Source of the DNA: Hymenolepis diminuta
Lineage: Eukaryota; Platyhelminthes; Cestoda; Cyclophyllidea; Hymenolepididae
DNA length: 64,000 bases
Assembly: GCA_900708905.1 (NCBI GenBank)
Contig: CAADRB010000055.1
Span: forward strand, 461,067-525,066
Direction of reading: 5' to 3'
Both the position numbers and the translations under genes were made by a program. Each line of letters starts with the position of its first letter. Position 1 is the first letter of the stretch. This document shows, piece after piece, positions 26,656 through 37,484 of this stretch. The notes beneath the pieces were generated by a model. The model was not told the origin of the DNA and did not search any database. It was given only the letters and a program-made list of their open reading frames with translations.

Positions 26656-29600
26656 TCAAGCAGTACTCGCAGACGCAGTAGGAGCACCACTAGGGGAAGA
26701 TGGCCAATTAATTTCAATATTCTCATTCTCATTCATCATATAATATTCCTCGCCTTGTCTAAAAGCTGGAACACCGCCAGCAGTAGCAGCAGTTGATGTA
26801 GATGATACTACGGCACTATCCACACCACTGCCACCGACGCCAGATGAAGTCCCATCAACAACAGTCCCCATCAAATCTCCCGCATCCGCAGCGGTCAGAA
26901 TTTCCGCGGCAGTTGCACTCTCTGCATCTCCGGAAGGGAACTCTACTGCGGGGTGACCATTGTACATGCGGAGAGATCGCATAGTGGGAGTGATTGATTC
27001 CAAGGGTACGGGAGGAGAAAGGATATCTGAACTATTAACAACACCGCCGCCACCAGAACGAACTTGCCTTCGACCAGAAAGAGTAATCATCCTACTCACA
27101 CCGACTAGGGAGGATTGTGCACCGGTAAATTTGCGTGAATGGCTCACAACAGAACTACCGCCTCTGTGAGGAACGTGATGGTGGTTCTCAATAGACAAGA
27201 AATCATCAGAAACAGGCAATCGGCGATTATAACCAGATTGAGAGGAGACAGCTAGGGGATCATAGGTATAATCAATAACACCAGATTGATTGCCACCAAA
27301 GTTCGTGTAGACGTCCGGATAGATATCCTGCTGTTGCAGACTCATCTGTATGTCAGCATTAAAACCTTGATGCTGCTGTTGTGCACCAAGCATACGGTGA
27401 TGTCGACAGTATAAATGATCCATGTATGGTAATCCATACCTAAACAATTAAGATCAATGATCACTTTAAAACGGACAAATACAACTTTTCAACTCCACTT
27501 TGGCTATCAAATGTGAAACCTTATCATGTTCAATCTACAGCGGACATGAACTATGTACTCAGGAATCTAGGATACGTTTGTTATGAAATAATAAATTATA
27601 ACTGCTGAGCAAAATACAGGAAATCGGAATTATAAAGCAAGACACTTAGACTGCTTCTACTGATCCCTCATTTGGATTATGCAATAGTTACAAATGTTTA
27701 GATTCTAAATTAATTAAAAGGTCGGAAACCTACGGGGTCACAACCTGATCCTTTGCCGCAGCATTGGGGTACCGCGAATGCATCCGATTCATATTGTCCC
27801 TAAATAAAACGGAAGTAAATAATTTTGAGAATTTCAAGTACCTTTCATGACGTAATCGGCAGTCCTGAGAGCAATATTTGCCATGAAGAGCAGGTTTAGA
27901 ACATGCAGGACCTGCGCAAGCGTTCATTTCAGGTAAAACAACATCCTCATCGGAGTCGAAGACTCCTTCAATCGATCTGATAGCATCTGCAGATGGATCA
28001 ACTACTCCACGTCCACCACCACGCATCATCCTGGTTTCGAGCTCACCATGAGGGCCAGTGTAGCGTGAGGAACCGTTTCGATGAGTAGTAGGAGGAGTAG
28101 AGATACTAAACGTATCGGGAAATTCGTTATCTATGAAGAAGTCGGAATGATGCACAGTGCCACCACGTCTCGTGGGTTCATTTGAACATCTTCCGCCTGG
28201 TAAATGATCTCCACGACGCATCTTACTTCCCACAACACCACCTTGTACTTTCCGTGCCGTGGGGAGATACCGAGATTGTCCAAAATCTTCATCGAACGCG
28301 GGATCAAATTCAAGATCATGAAGATCACTAAAAAAATTAGAAAATATACAAATGAACACTGAAACCTACCCATGACCGGAAGAGGTATATCTACTTGATT
28401 GTTTCGGCGGACTGGTGACATAATTTGCTATGCACATTTTCGCTTTATACAGGCAGAACTGACGATTTCGCGTCTGCTTCGCGCGTGGATTTCTGCAGAA
28501 TTCGCAGGTGCCACAGTTGCCTTTTGTCTTACAACTTTCACATTCCCCACAGGGAGGTTCTAATCTACCCCTATGGGAAGAGTTTCGCCATGATTGGGCG
28601 TATTCAGGATCATTTGCACGGCACATTTTTACCTTTGTTATGCAATACTGCCGACTTCGACCCTGTTTGAATTTGGGGCTTCTACAGACATCACATGAAC
28701 CGCAATTTCCCCTCGTTTTACAACTCTCACATTCACCACATGGAGCGGAATATCGAGCATTGCGAGTGAAGGAGGGTCGGCGTACTTGCTGGGACTGCTG
28801 AAAATCGACATGGTTAATATTATCCAAATTCGACGGGGTCGCACGTCCATACTTTGAACGAGAAGGATAAGGACCAGGATGAGATTGGGAATAACTCGAA
28901 GACGGTGACGCGAGTTGTGATTGATCCATTTCAAATTCACCATCAGAAAAATCTGCAAATTGATTGGCTGGTAACTCGGTGACCCGACGAGTTTTTGATG
29001 GTGGTGGTTGAGCGGGTTTTCGGTTTCTTTTACGCGATTGAGTTGCATTAAGTCTGTCGTTAGAATCGTCTATTTCATCGATCGCATTGCTGGGAACTTC
29101 GGTTGCTTTTTGACGGCTCCCTAGATTTTTGCGACCACTAGCATTTTCGTTATGATAAACAACGCGTAATGCAGGGTTCTCATCTGAACATGAGGATAAA
29201 TAAATATACTTCAAGCGTACCTCTACAAGATTGACAATAATATGATTGTATAGAATCCGCCTGTTTAGCTGTGACACTTATACATTCCCCATGAAACCAC
29301 TCTTCGCAATTATCGCAGGCACTAGATAAAATTTATAAAATAGCTTAAGGATCGTACATCATAAAGCCGTCACAACGAGAAGATCTACATATACAGTAGA
29401 GAGGCTCGTCTGAGGGTTCTTCGTCCTCGTGACTGCCCGATTTACGATTCGCTTTGCGATTACGTTTCTGAAAATCATTGGATAGAAAGTATAACTTTGT
29501 GCAGAAATTCAGTATTTCGCGTATAAAACATTTTAATAAATACGTCTAATGTGTAATTATTTATAAATAGTGAAAAATTAATGACAAAAAACGAAAAATT

Positions 29601-29733
29601 ACTGCTTTCATTATTTTCGCATAAAACCGAAACTGGTTTCTCCAGGCAAAATGGCTGCTATATTTGAGTTAGCAAAACAAAGGCTTTGGATTATCAATAC
29701 CCCGTAAGTAGTATTTTTCGGAGACTTTGTCAT
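26656..29733 (-). CDS. CXXC1: CFP1/CXXC1-like PHD and tandem CXXC zinc-finger protein
   Basis: CFP1 binds unmethylated CpG and brings the SET1 H3K4 methyltransferase complex to promoters. Minus-strand exons are 29467-29358, 29321-29221, 29183-28370, 28327-27842, 27799-27734 and 27439-26656; all phases agree and give 786 codons. A PHD finger spans the first two exons (LYCICR, then ACDNCEEWFHGEC, as in CFP1). Two CXXC fingers follow at 28740-28621 and 28551-28432, each starting CGECESCK and repeating CxxC pairs. A small CFP1-type finger lies near 27925-27860 (CAGPACSKPALHGKYCSQDC). The rest is Ser/Gly/Gln-rich and disordered. The start is uncertain: an 11-codon exon at 29733-29701 (MTKSPKNTTYG) with a GT donor fits the phase and would precede a basic KRNRK stretch. 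Oddities are the doubled CXXC, loss of the KFGG loop, and no coiled coil or conserved C-terminal domain. The family is certain; DNA binding is inferred. Confidence 0.9.
28432..28740 (-). other. Tandem pair of CXXC zinc fingers within the CFP1-like gene
   Basis: Two copies of about 40 residues are separated by roughly 23 residues. Both keep the eight zinc-ligand cysteines: three CxxC-spaced cysteines, then three more after NCG, then two distal ones. Where canonical fingers have KFGG, copy 1 has KFKQ and copy 2 has RAKQ. The spacing between the last two cysteines is six residues instead of the usual four. The strong similarity between the copies suggests internal duplication. Confidence 0.85.
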
Positions 29734-32170
29734 GTAAATATTGACTGAAGGATTTTAGCTATTTAACGCAGCTTCAACTACTTCATTCACATTTCTAATG
29801 TGGTGTTCGCTTTTTGGTAGAAATTTCCCCGAATATTTATTTCCTGCTATTTAAGGTAAACATTAACAATAAGTTTATTTTATGCAAAGTAAAATAAATA
29901 TTGAGCCTTTTCAGTACATTATAGATCTAAAGATTATGTTGCAGTTATATGATCATTTACTATAAAAATGCATTTTGTAATATCTAGCTTAACTGCTGAC
30001 TCTGGAATGTTATTTGAAAATGAACTTCTTAGTTGGCCTCTGGCGAGACTGAGTGTTGACGCAATATGTTTTATCTATAACATTATCTCTAATATGTGAT
30101 TGGATAATAATTTATCAGTAAGAATGTTGATTTTACACATTTCCTTTTAGATAAAACAGAATCAGGTCAAATAATTTTGCTAATTTCCCTCGACACAATT
30201 TCAAATTTTGAAAATATGCTCTTATTAACCTTCAAAATGTACTGAAATAGTGAACATGTATTCATCTATTTTACCGTCAATAACCAGTAAAAGAAAAAAA
30301 GAATACCTAGAACGTGTTGTTTTCGAGGGGGAAGAGGGGGAGGTAGATGCTTAAATTAGGATCGCTTTATATATATATAGTAAGAAGAAAGGCCCAGGGT
30401 AATAGAAATGGAGGAGAATAAAAGAGAATAGGAGAAGCTGCAGACAGAGAGGAGATGAATAATGGACTTGAGTGTAGGAGCTGGACAGCAGCAGTTCAAG
30501 AAGGGCCGAAAAGATTTGTGGCAGATATAAAGCAACTTTGGAGTCTGGCCAGGGAAAGGATTGCATTTGTGTATATATAATGAGAGTAGAGAATCGACAT
30601 TGTTAAGACTGAGAAGGGAGGAGTAAGGACATTTCGGTTGACGAGTTGAAAAGGAGTGGGGTGATTTTATGGATGGTCCTGTGTAGGCAAGGCGATAAGA
30701 TCTTGCCCTCGTTCTGACAATCGCACCGCCAGCAAAAATCCTATGTTCTTGAAAAATCTTTACGTAAATGCTTTGAAATTAGTGTCAAATGGGATTCAAT
30801 TTAAGTAATAATTAATGTGCTTTGCAGATAAAAGGCAAAAGGCTAATGACACCCGAACTCATATAAGGCCCGATGGTTGAATTTAATAACCATGACTGAA
30901 AAGTGGTAAAATATTTCTTATTTTCAGTAGCGAAAGTGTTAATTCCCCGATATGGCTGTAGTGAACGAGTAAGTTGTAAGTAAATTGATTTATTAATGAA
31001 ACTGTTAAAAAATATTGTTTAACTTCATTAGATACATGCCTTCCCTATCTGAGTATTTACAAAAAAGTAATTCACAAAGAAAATTAACTTAATGACAACA
31101 TTCGTACCGATGGAAAAGTTAGATTTGCCCTAAAAGGTTCATTATTCGTAGCATAGAACAAGTAACCACAATAGAATAAATTTATAGCCAAACATGTAAC
31201 GCAAACCACGTAAATTACTTTTCGCCTTACTATATTACCTATCGATCTTTAAAAATTATAATGTATCTCTCGTTATATTAGAGGGGTATGCATATTTCAG
31301 TTTCAAAATACAAAATAACCATTTATTTCATGATATTAGTTATACATATTTGTGAATCACAGTTAAAATGGAGGTATTCTCTGACTGGGTCAGATAAATT
31401 AATGGCAAAATTAATCCTTAATTTTCACGAAAGAAATAAGTTCAATATTCACTTGAGATGAATGCGATTACCAATTAGATCGTTCTTGAAATTATGATCG
31501 AATAATGGATTACATTTATTTATGTCTGATGAAGAGCAATTTTATATAATGTATCAAAGCAAGGTTGTGAGGTAAGTATTATTATAAACAAAAGCTTAAC
31601 AGATAACCAGTATATAGTAATAAAATACGTGGAAAATAGGATTTTACGTGACAGAAATCAATCTAAGGGGCAACTCATTTGATATATTCAGTACTGATTC
31701 AGAAAGGCAACCAATGAAAGGAAAGGGAGGATTGTATAAATTTTCTAATCTACAAAGATTAGCCTAAAATACATTTGACTTCCATATCATTTCGCATTTT
31801 TCAGAGATAAGGACCACAATTAAAGAAATTTGAATGTTGATATACTTAATCCGAATAGTTTTCCCCGACTTATGAAAGTCAGTTAAAAATAATCTACTCC
31901 TTATATTCCAATTTTTGCATTCTCCACCTTTACTGTTGGTATTTATCAATTTGAGAACCTATGTCATGAAATAATGAATGCAAGTGTATGTTATAATTCT
32001 AATTTCAAATTGAAGACTTGTTTTTAGAAATATCAGAAGCATTTACATATTTTACTAACAAAATATTTTAGGCCATTTCTGGTCCTAGAGATGATTGGCT
32101 AAATTCTGGCGCATAGTTCAACTTCTCAATGGTTACATTTTGTGCTGTGATTTGATTGCCTGCTTTAACT
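29734..32170. other. Intergenic region between divergent CFP1-like and CUL4-like genes
   Basis: About 2.4 kb separate the two start regions, which point away from each other. Promoters for both should lie here, but I see no clear TATA, initiator or CpG-rich patch at either start. The notable element is a purine-rich stretch around 30390-30660. Small TA-rich simple repeats occur near 30368 and 30575. No supportable exon was found apart from the tentative first CFP1-like exon just to the left. Confidence 0.5.
30390..30660. repeat. Purine-rich tract
   Basis: The plus strand is strongly enriched in A and G, with many AGAGGAG, GGAGAA and GAAGGG pieces, flanked by TATATATA runs. It could be a degraded repeat, part of an untranslated leader or simple-sequence DNA. 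Similar purine-rich patches lie at 19000-19270 and 37060-37310. Confidence 0.4.
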
Positions 32171-35100
32171 ATGGCTGTAAATCAGGTTTTGAAAGAGGTC
32201 CTGAGTTCACCCAGAAATTTTTCTTTTGATAGTTTTGAAGGTTAGAATATAATTATAGAAACATTTTTTTCAGAACAAGATGTGATCATTGTTTCTGATT
32301 CCGACAGCGATCACTCTTTCGAGGAGAATCATCTAAAATTACGAGAGGCGGTTTTGGCCGTTTTCAATGGAGAAAAAGTTGACGAGAGCTTAGAGGCACT
32401 TTACAGGGTAAGGAATACATCAAATATAATCATTATAGCATGTTGAATATCTGAATATACCCTGGATGAGATTGGGCATGTATCAAACCCTGGATTCCCT
32501 CATCATAGCATTCGCAAAGGAGCAGATACCATTCTTCACATCATATCCTTTTCGTACACTAATTTTGATTTATTTGCATTTTTTAGCTAAAGTTAGTTCC
32601 CATTATTCTTTCCTATTTTCCCTTAACTTTTTTCGTTTACTGATGACAATGATTCTCGGAAAGCTTCATCTTCATGGGAACGGTTCTGCGAGCGAATGGT
32701 AAATTTGTTTTCATTAAGTTAATTTGCTACTGTAGCTACTGGTAAGAAACATTTTCCTTCAACTGGATCAACAAATTTTGGAAGATGAACCTGAATTTCA
32801 TTCGATTTGGTGAGTAGTTTGCTTACAAATTTTGATTTATGTGATGTTTATCCATGTCTACTTAGTACATATATACATATATGTATACACATGTTCCATT
32901 TAGGGATATGGGTCTGGCTTTGTTCCGAAAGCTAGTTGCTATGCATGCTAATATCCAGACAATCTACGCCAATAAAATTGTTGAAATGATATCTGCTGAA
33001 CGCAGTGGGAATACGATAGAAAAGAGTATTCTCAAGTCTCTAACCTCTATGTTCACAGACCTTAATGTAATCTCTCTACATTTATTTAATCAGTTTCTGC
33101 CTTTAGTTGTATATTACTTATCTCGAACCACGGTTTCTTCGTGAAACAGAAAGGTATTACGATCTTGAAGGTTTTGAAAGGACCGCCAAAATGAACATAT
33201 CTTCGTATCTCCAGTATGTAAAACGGCGTATTGAGGAGGAAGAGGATTTGGTTACAATGTACCTCAATAGATTCACTCGCAAGTCTGTGACCGCTGTTCT
33301 AAATGATACGTTGATTACCAAGCAAATGTCCTTTCTCTTCTCTGCTCTGCAAGATCTAGTAATAGAGGAGAATTGGAATGACCTCAGCCTTCTCTATTCC
33401 CTCGTTTCTCGAGTCTCCGATGGTGTTGAACGGTTGAGAGAAGAGTTTAAGAAAACGATCCTTGTTATTGGCATGGAGATCGTTCATAACCCCGGGAATC
33501 TGTCCGAAAAAGACAGGGAACTTATTCCGCGTCTATTAAAGTTCAGAGACACTCTGGATGTTTGTATTAAAGAGAGCTTTCAAAGCGATGCTTCTTGCAA
33601 GCGTATTATTAATGACGCATTTGAGGAGTTTATTAATCGGCGACCGAATAAGCCCGCAGAACTTCTTGCCAAGTACATTGACTTGAACCTCCGTGGAAAT
33701 AAGCGAAGTCAATTTGGAGAGGACTTCGATAAGGAGATTGATAACTTAATGATACTCTTCCGGTACATTAACGGCAAAGATGTATTTAAAGCCTACTATG
33801 AAAATCTCCTCTGTAAGCGTCTCATTTGTGGACGTAGTGCTTCAGTTGATTCTGAAAAGGCTGTACTTTCTCGATTGAAAGATGGTTAGTTATTAAGTTT
33901 GTTTTCATTTTATTTCTCTTCCTCCTGTTGAACATTAATCGAGTTTTTTCCTCCATTGTGTAGAATGTGGTCCCGAATACACTCGCGGAATGGACCAAAT
34001 GTTCCGAGACATTGAATCGAGTGAGGATCTTAGCGAAAAATTCCAAAGAAGTCGATCTGGTGCTTACTCGATCGACTTTACCATCTACGTCTTGGCTCCA
34101 TCCTCGTGTTCTCAAATGGCTAACGAAGTTCTTATTTATCCACCTGAGGTAAGATATGATCAAAATTTTAACCGGCTTTGGATAAAGAGACATTCTTTGT
34201 ATTTTCCATTTCTCACGTGATCTGTTCCAGATGATCGCGATTAAGAAGGACTTTGATGAATTCTACGCGACTCAGCGCAAAGGCAAGAAACTGACTTATA
34301 TTCCGTATTTTGGCTCTTGTATCGTCAAAGCTCATTTTCCTGAGGTGAGTTCTGCTTTTTCATCTTTCTAAAGTAACTATTAGTATTAGTGATAGTTAAA
34401 ACTAATAATAAGTTGAATTAAAATTGACAAAATATTGTTCAGACGTGTATATATTGAAGAATAGATGGGTACATAAATTGTTATTGATAAAAGCAATGCA
34501 TAATTATCGGAATTTGTATGGTTTGAAGTAATGTTTCAGGGTATTTTGCCTTAAGTTTACTTTTATCATCTGTGCCACGAAATGAGATGCTCAGACCCAG
34601 TTGGAAGTAAGAAGAGGACTTGTAGCTCAAACGACCGTTCTATGTTAAGGAAATATCCTTCTCTATACCATTTTGGATACTTAGAAAATGGGTGACTACC
34701 TGGTGAGTTTGTATATCTGGACATGAACGCAGCAAATCAATAATCACTAATTTAGTGTTGCATGAGGTATGAATCATGTGAATTTCGTCCAGGAACGTCG
34801 GAAGTATTCGATTCAGCTTCCTAACAATGACAGTGCTACATTTTTACAATTATTAAACATTCTTACCCTTTTCTTAGCTAGAGATATATTTGCCCATCCA
34901 TTCGATGGGATTATTAGAAAAGGAGCGTATTTATTGAGCTATTATTTTGGGAGAGGGTGAACTTGTCACGGGTCGATTTTCATCAGCGCATCCAATCATG
35001 CTTGTTAAACATGTTCAAGTGATGGATAACCGAATGTGAGTTTTCAATCAAAAGAGCTCCATGGTGTTATATCTCACACACAAGTGTTCTTAACCATGTC

Positions 35101-37484
35101 AACGAGAATAGGGAATAAAAAACCAATAGGTGTTTGTGCATGCGATGGAGCGGAAACGGGAGAACTTAAGGGTAAACGCACATGATCGAGGAGTGAGACA
35201 GTGGATATATTGGTAAATTACTCAAGAAAAGGGCTAAAAATGTTCAATGTGGTCACTGTAGGTTTTTGTTCCCTCGTCTACCTGTTGAGTAGAAAATTGC
35301 TTTTTATGTTGCCACTCCAAAGATAAAAATGGGCTACGTCTTTTTTGCGTATCTTCACTCCCTAATTGCTAATAAGAAAGATTCGGTAAGTTTGCTCTTG
35401 TGGTAGATACCATTGATCTGGGTTGTTTTAGCGTTTTGATTTTTTTAAAGTAAGGCTAGTTATTTTTTTTTACCTCCAATTCCGACATTTATTTGTTATT
35501 CATAACTAGTTTTAACATTGAATTTAAGTGTTCTACTGAATTGCAGAACTTATAAAAATCTGCGAATTTCCAGTACCTAGAAGTTACTTTTATGAGTGGA
35601 TACTCCTGTGAACTTGTTGCGTACAAAGAGCGAAATTATAGAATTTTGGGAATGGGATGAAAGCCGATGAATGTTTGGGCACGCACGCATCGATCATGAC
35701 ATTACCTACATTTCGATTGGTGACCTTGAGCATAATCTGTCCCAATCAATTTCGGTGAGTCAGCTGTAGATTAGGAGTAATTGGTTACTCGAAGTTATCT
35801 TGGCTGATAAAGAGAGGTGGGAGACTTCGAGTTTCTCTCAGCGAATTATATGCCTGTTAGTATATGCTAGCAAAATTTATCTCTTCTAAAGACGAAAATG
35901 TCTCTAGCTTGCATGAATTTAATATGCATTACTCAATAGAGTCAGTCTAGATGTGTATATTTACACAAACTACTGATGGCGATTGAAAATGTTTATTTAG
36001 AGACATCCGTTTAAACGAGTGCACTTCGGAGATTTTTGTATATATAAACCCGTTTAGACATTTGGAGTATTTGTCCTTTATTCTAACACAACCTCATTAA
36101 TTTATGGATTTAAGAACTCATTTCAGAACTATCTAAAAATTTCTGATTTGCGTTTCTTTGTGTTTTCCATCGCTCAGTTAAATTCACAATCGCTATATTT
36201 ATCCTTTAGACTCCAAAATTGCCAAAAGAGTTGCAGGTTTCAGAGTACCAGGCCCTGATTCTTTTACTGTTCAACGACGTTGAAGATGAAGGGATCAGCT
36301 ATGCTCGTATCGCAGAAGCAACAGGAATCCCAAAACATGATCTAGATCGAGCTTTGATCTCATTCACTGCCACGAAGTCCCAACGCGTGCTCATTTCAAA
36401 ACCACTGGTAATTTCCTAGCTGTTTGGAAAAATACAATTCTACTTACATATTATCAGTAACATGTATTGTATAAATTCACTTTTTAGACCACTGATCTAA
36501 GGGATGATACTATGTTTTACTTTAACAAGCGCTTTACGCATAACCTAACTCGTATTAGATTTAATCAAATTCAACTCAAGGAAACGGTAAATGGGAACAC
36601 TTATCTTTGCTGCGTTTAACATTACTTCTCTATTAATGCCGTGTTGATTTTTTTCAGAAAAAAGAACATGATGCAACTGAAGCTAGCATTGTTATGGATC
36701 GAGCGGCGCATGTAGATTGCATGATTGTTCGAATCATGAAGACACGAAAGACGATTGAACATGTTCAGCTCATTAGTGAAGTCATGAGACAGCTTAAATT
36801 CCCCTATAAGGTAAGGTTTATTTATTATTATAATCCCATTCCAAGCAAAATGTTTTCATAAAAAATCTTTCGCAGATAGCCTCGCATCTGGATTGACAAC
36901 CATATTTCTTTAAATGACAACTTAATTAACCTTGTCTTTCATGTGATTTTAGTTGTTCAGTGATTGGGTATTTTAAAATACAAAATAGATTCAAGTCCGT
37001 CGGCAAAGGTACTTTAAGGTTCTGACCGAGTTAACCTTAGAGATATTCCTTTACATAACTAATGATCTTCCTAAAGGCTTAGAGAATGCAACAGTCTGTC
37101 TCAAAATTCGATGAACAAGACTTGAGTTACGCCACGGGTGCATTGAGAATGGGAAAGACGAAGAGCTAGGAAGAGAAATCGAGACCTAAAAGGAAGTGGA
37201 ACCCGGTTTGTAATAAAAGGGGCGAGGAAATTGATTTAGTGTTTTTTATCCGTCAGTGAGCAACTAATAACAATCCTCAGCTGACAACTGGAATCTCATT
37301 AGTTTTGTGATGGTAGCTCTATGATTTTCAAGCTTGAGGATATTTTCGAATTTAATTAATTTAATTATCTAATTTCTTTCTTTTAAAGCCAGTCGATATT
37401 AAGAAGAGGATAGAAATACTAATCAGCCGGGACTTCATCAGTCGAGATCCCACTCAGACGAGCAGGTACCACTACGTTGCCTAG
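32171..37484 (+). CDS. CUL4: CUL4-type cullin, scaffold of a DDB1-dependent ubiquitin ligase
   Basis: CUL4 joins DDB1 substrate receptors to the RING protein RBX1 in nuclear and cytosolic ubiquitin ligases. Thirteen exons join in consistent phase to 737 codons: 32171-32240, 32274-32407, 32439-32553, 32664-32698, 32736-32809, 32904-33066, 33107-33884, 33964-34148, 34231-34344, 36210-36407, 36488-36586, 36658-36810 and 37389-37484. Human CUL4A is 759 residues. Diagnostic pieces are IWDMGLALFRKLV, INRRPNKPAELLAKYI, GKDVFKAYY, CGRSASVDSEKAVLSRLK, SEYQALILLLFND, the neddylation segment IVRIMKTRK (acceptor Lys about residue 683) and the RYHYVA end; IWDMGL and the overall match favour CUL4 over CUL1-3. 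The ATG at 32171 is the nearest in-frame start, but no upstream stop or Kozak context was used to fix it. The join 32553/32664 is the least certain. The N-terminus is diverged and carries an acidic VIIVSDSDSD motif. The protein looks intact. Confidence 0.93.
34345..36209 (+). other. Long intron of the CUL4-like gene
   Basis: The intron of 1865 bases contrasts with the 31-42 base introns at the 5' end of the same gene. Inside it I see no exon or RNA gene. Purine-rich patches near 34600 and 35110-35230 may be old repeats. Confidence 0.7.
37060..37310. repeat. Purine-rich dispersed repeat relic in the last CUL4 intron
   Basis: It is similar in order of pieces to 19000-19270, including AGGAAATTGA and a terminal CTGACAACTGGAATCTCATT. 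It sits just before the last coding exon, so it is probably an insertion in the 578-base intron 36811-37388. Confidence 0.3.

Noticed and set aside
32587..32591. Five-base microexon CTAAA in CUL4
   Set aside because: It leaves phase 0 before an exon that must be entered in phase 1, so it breaks the frame.
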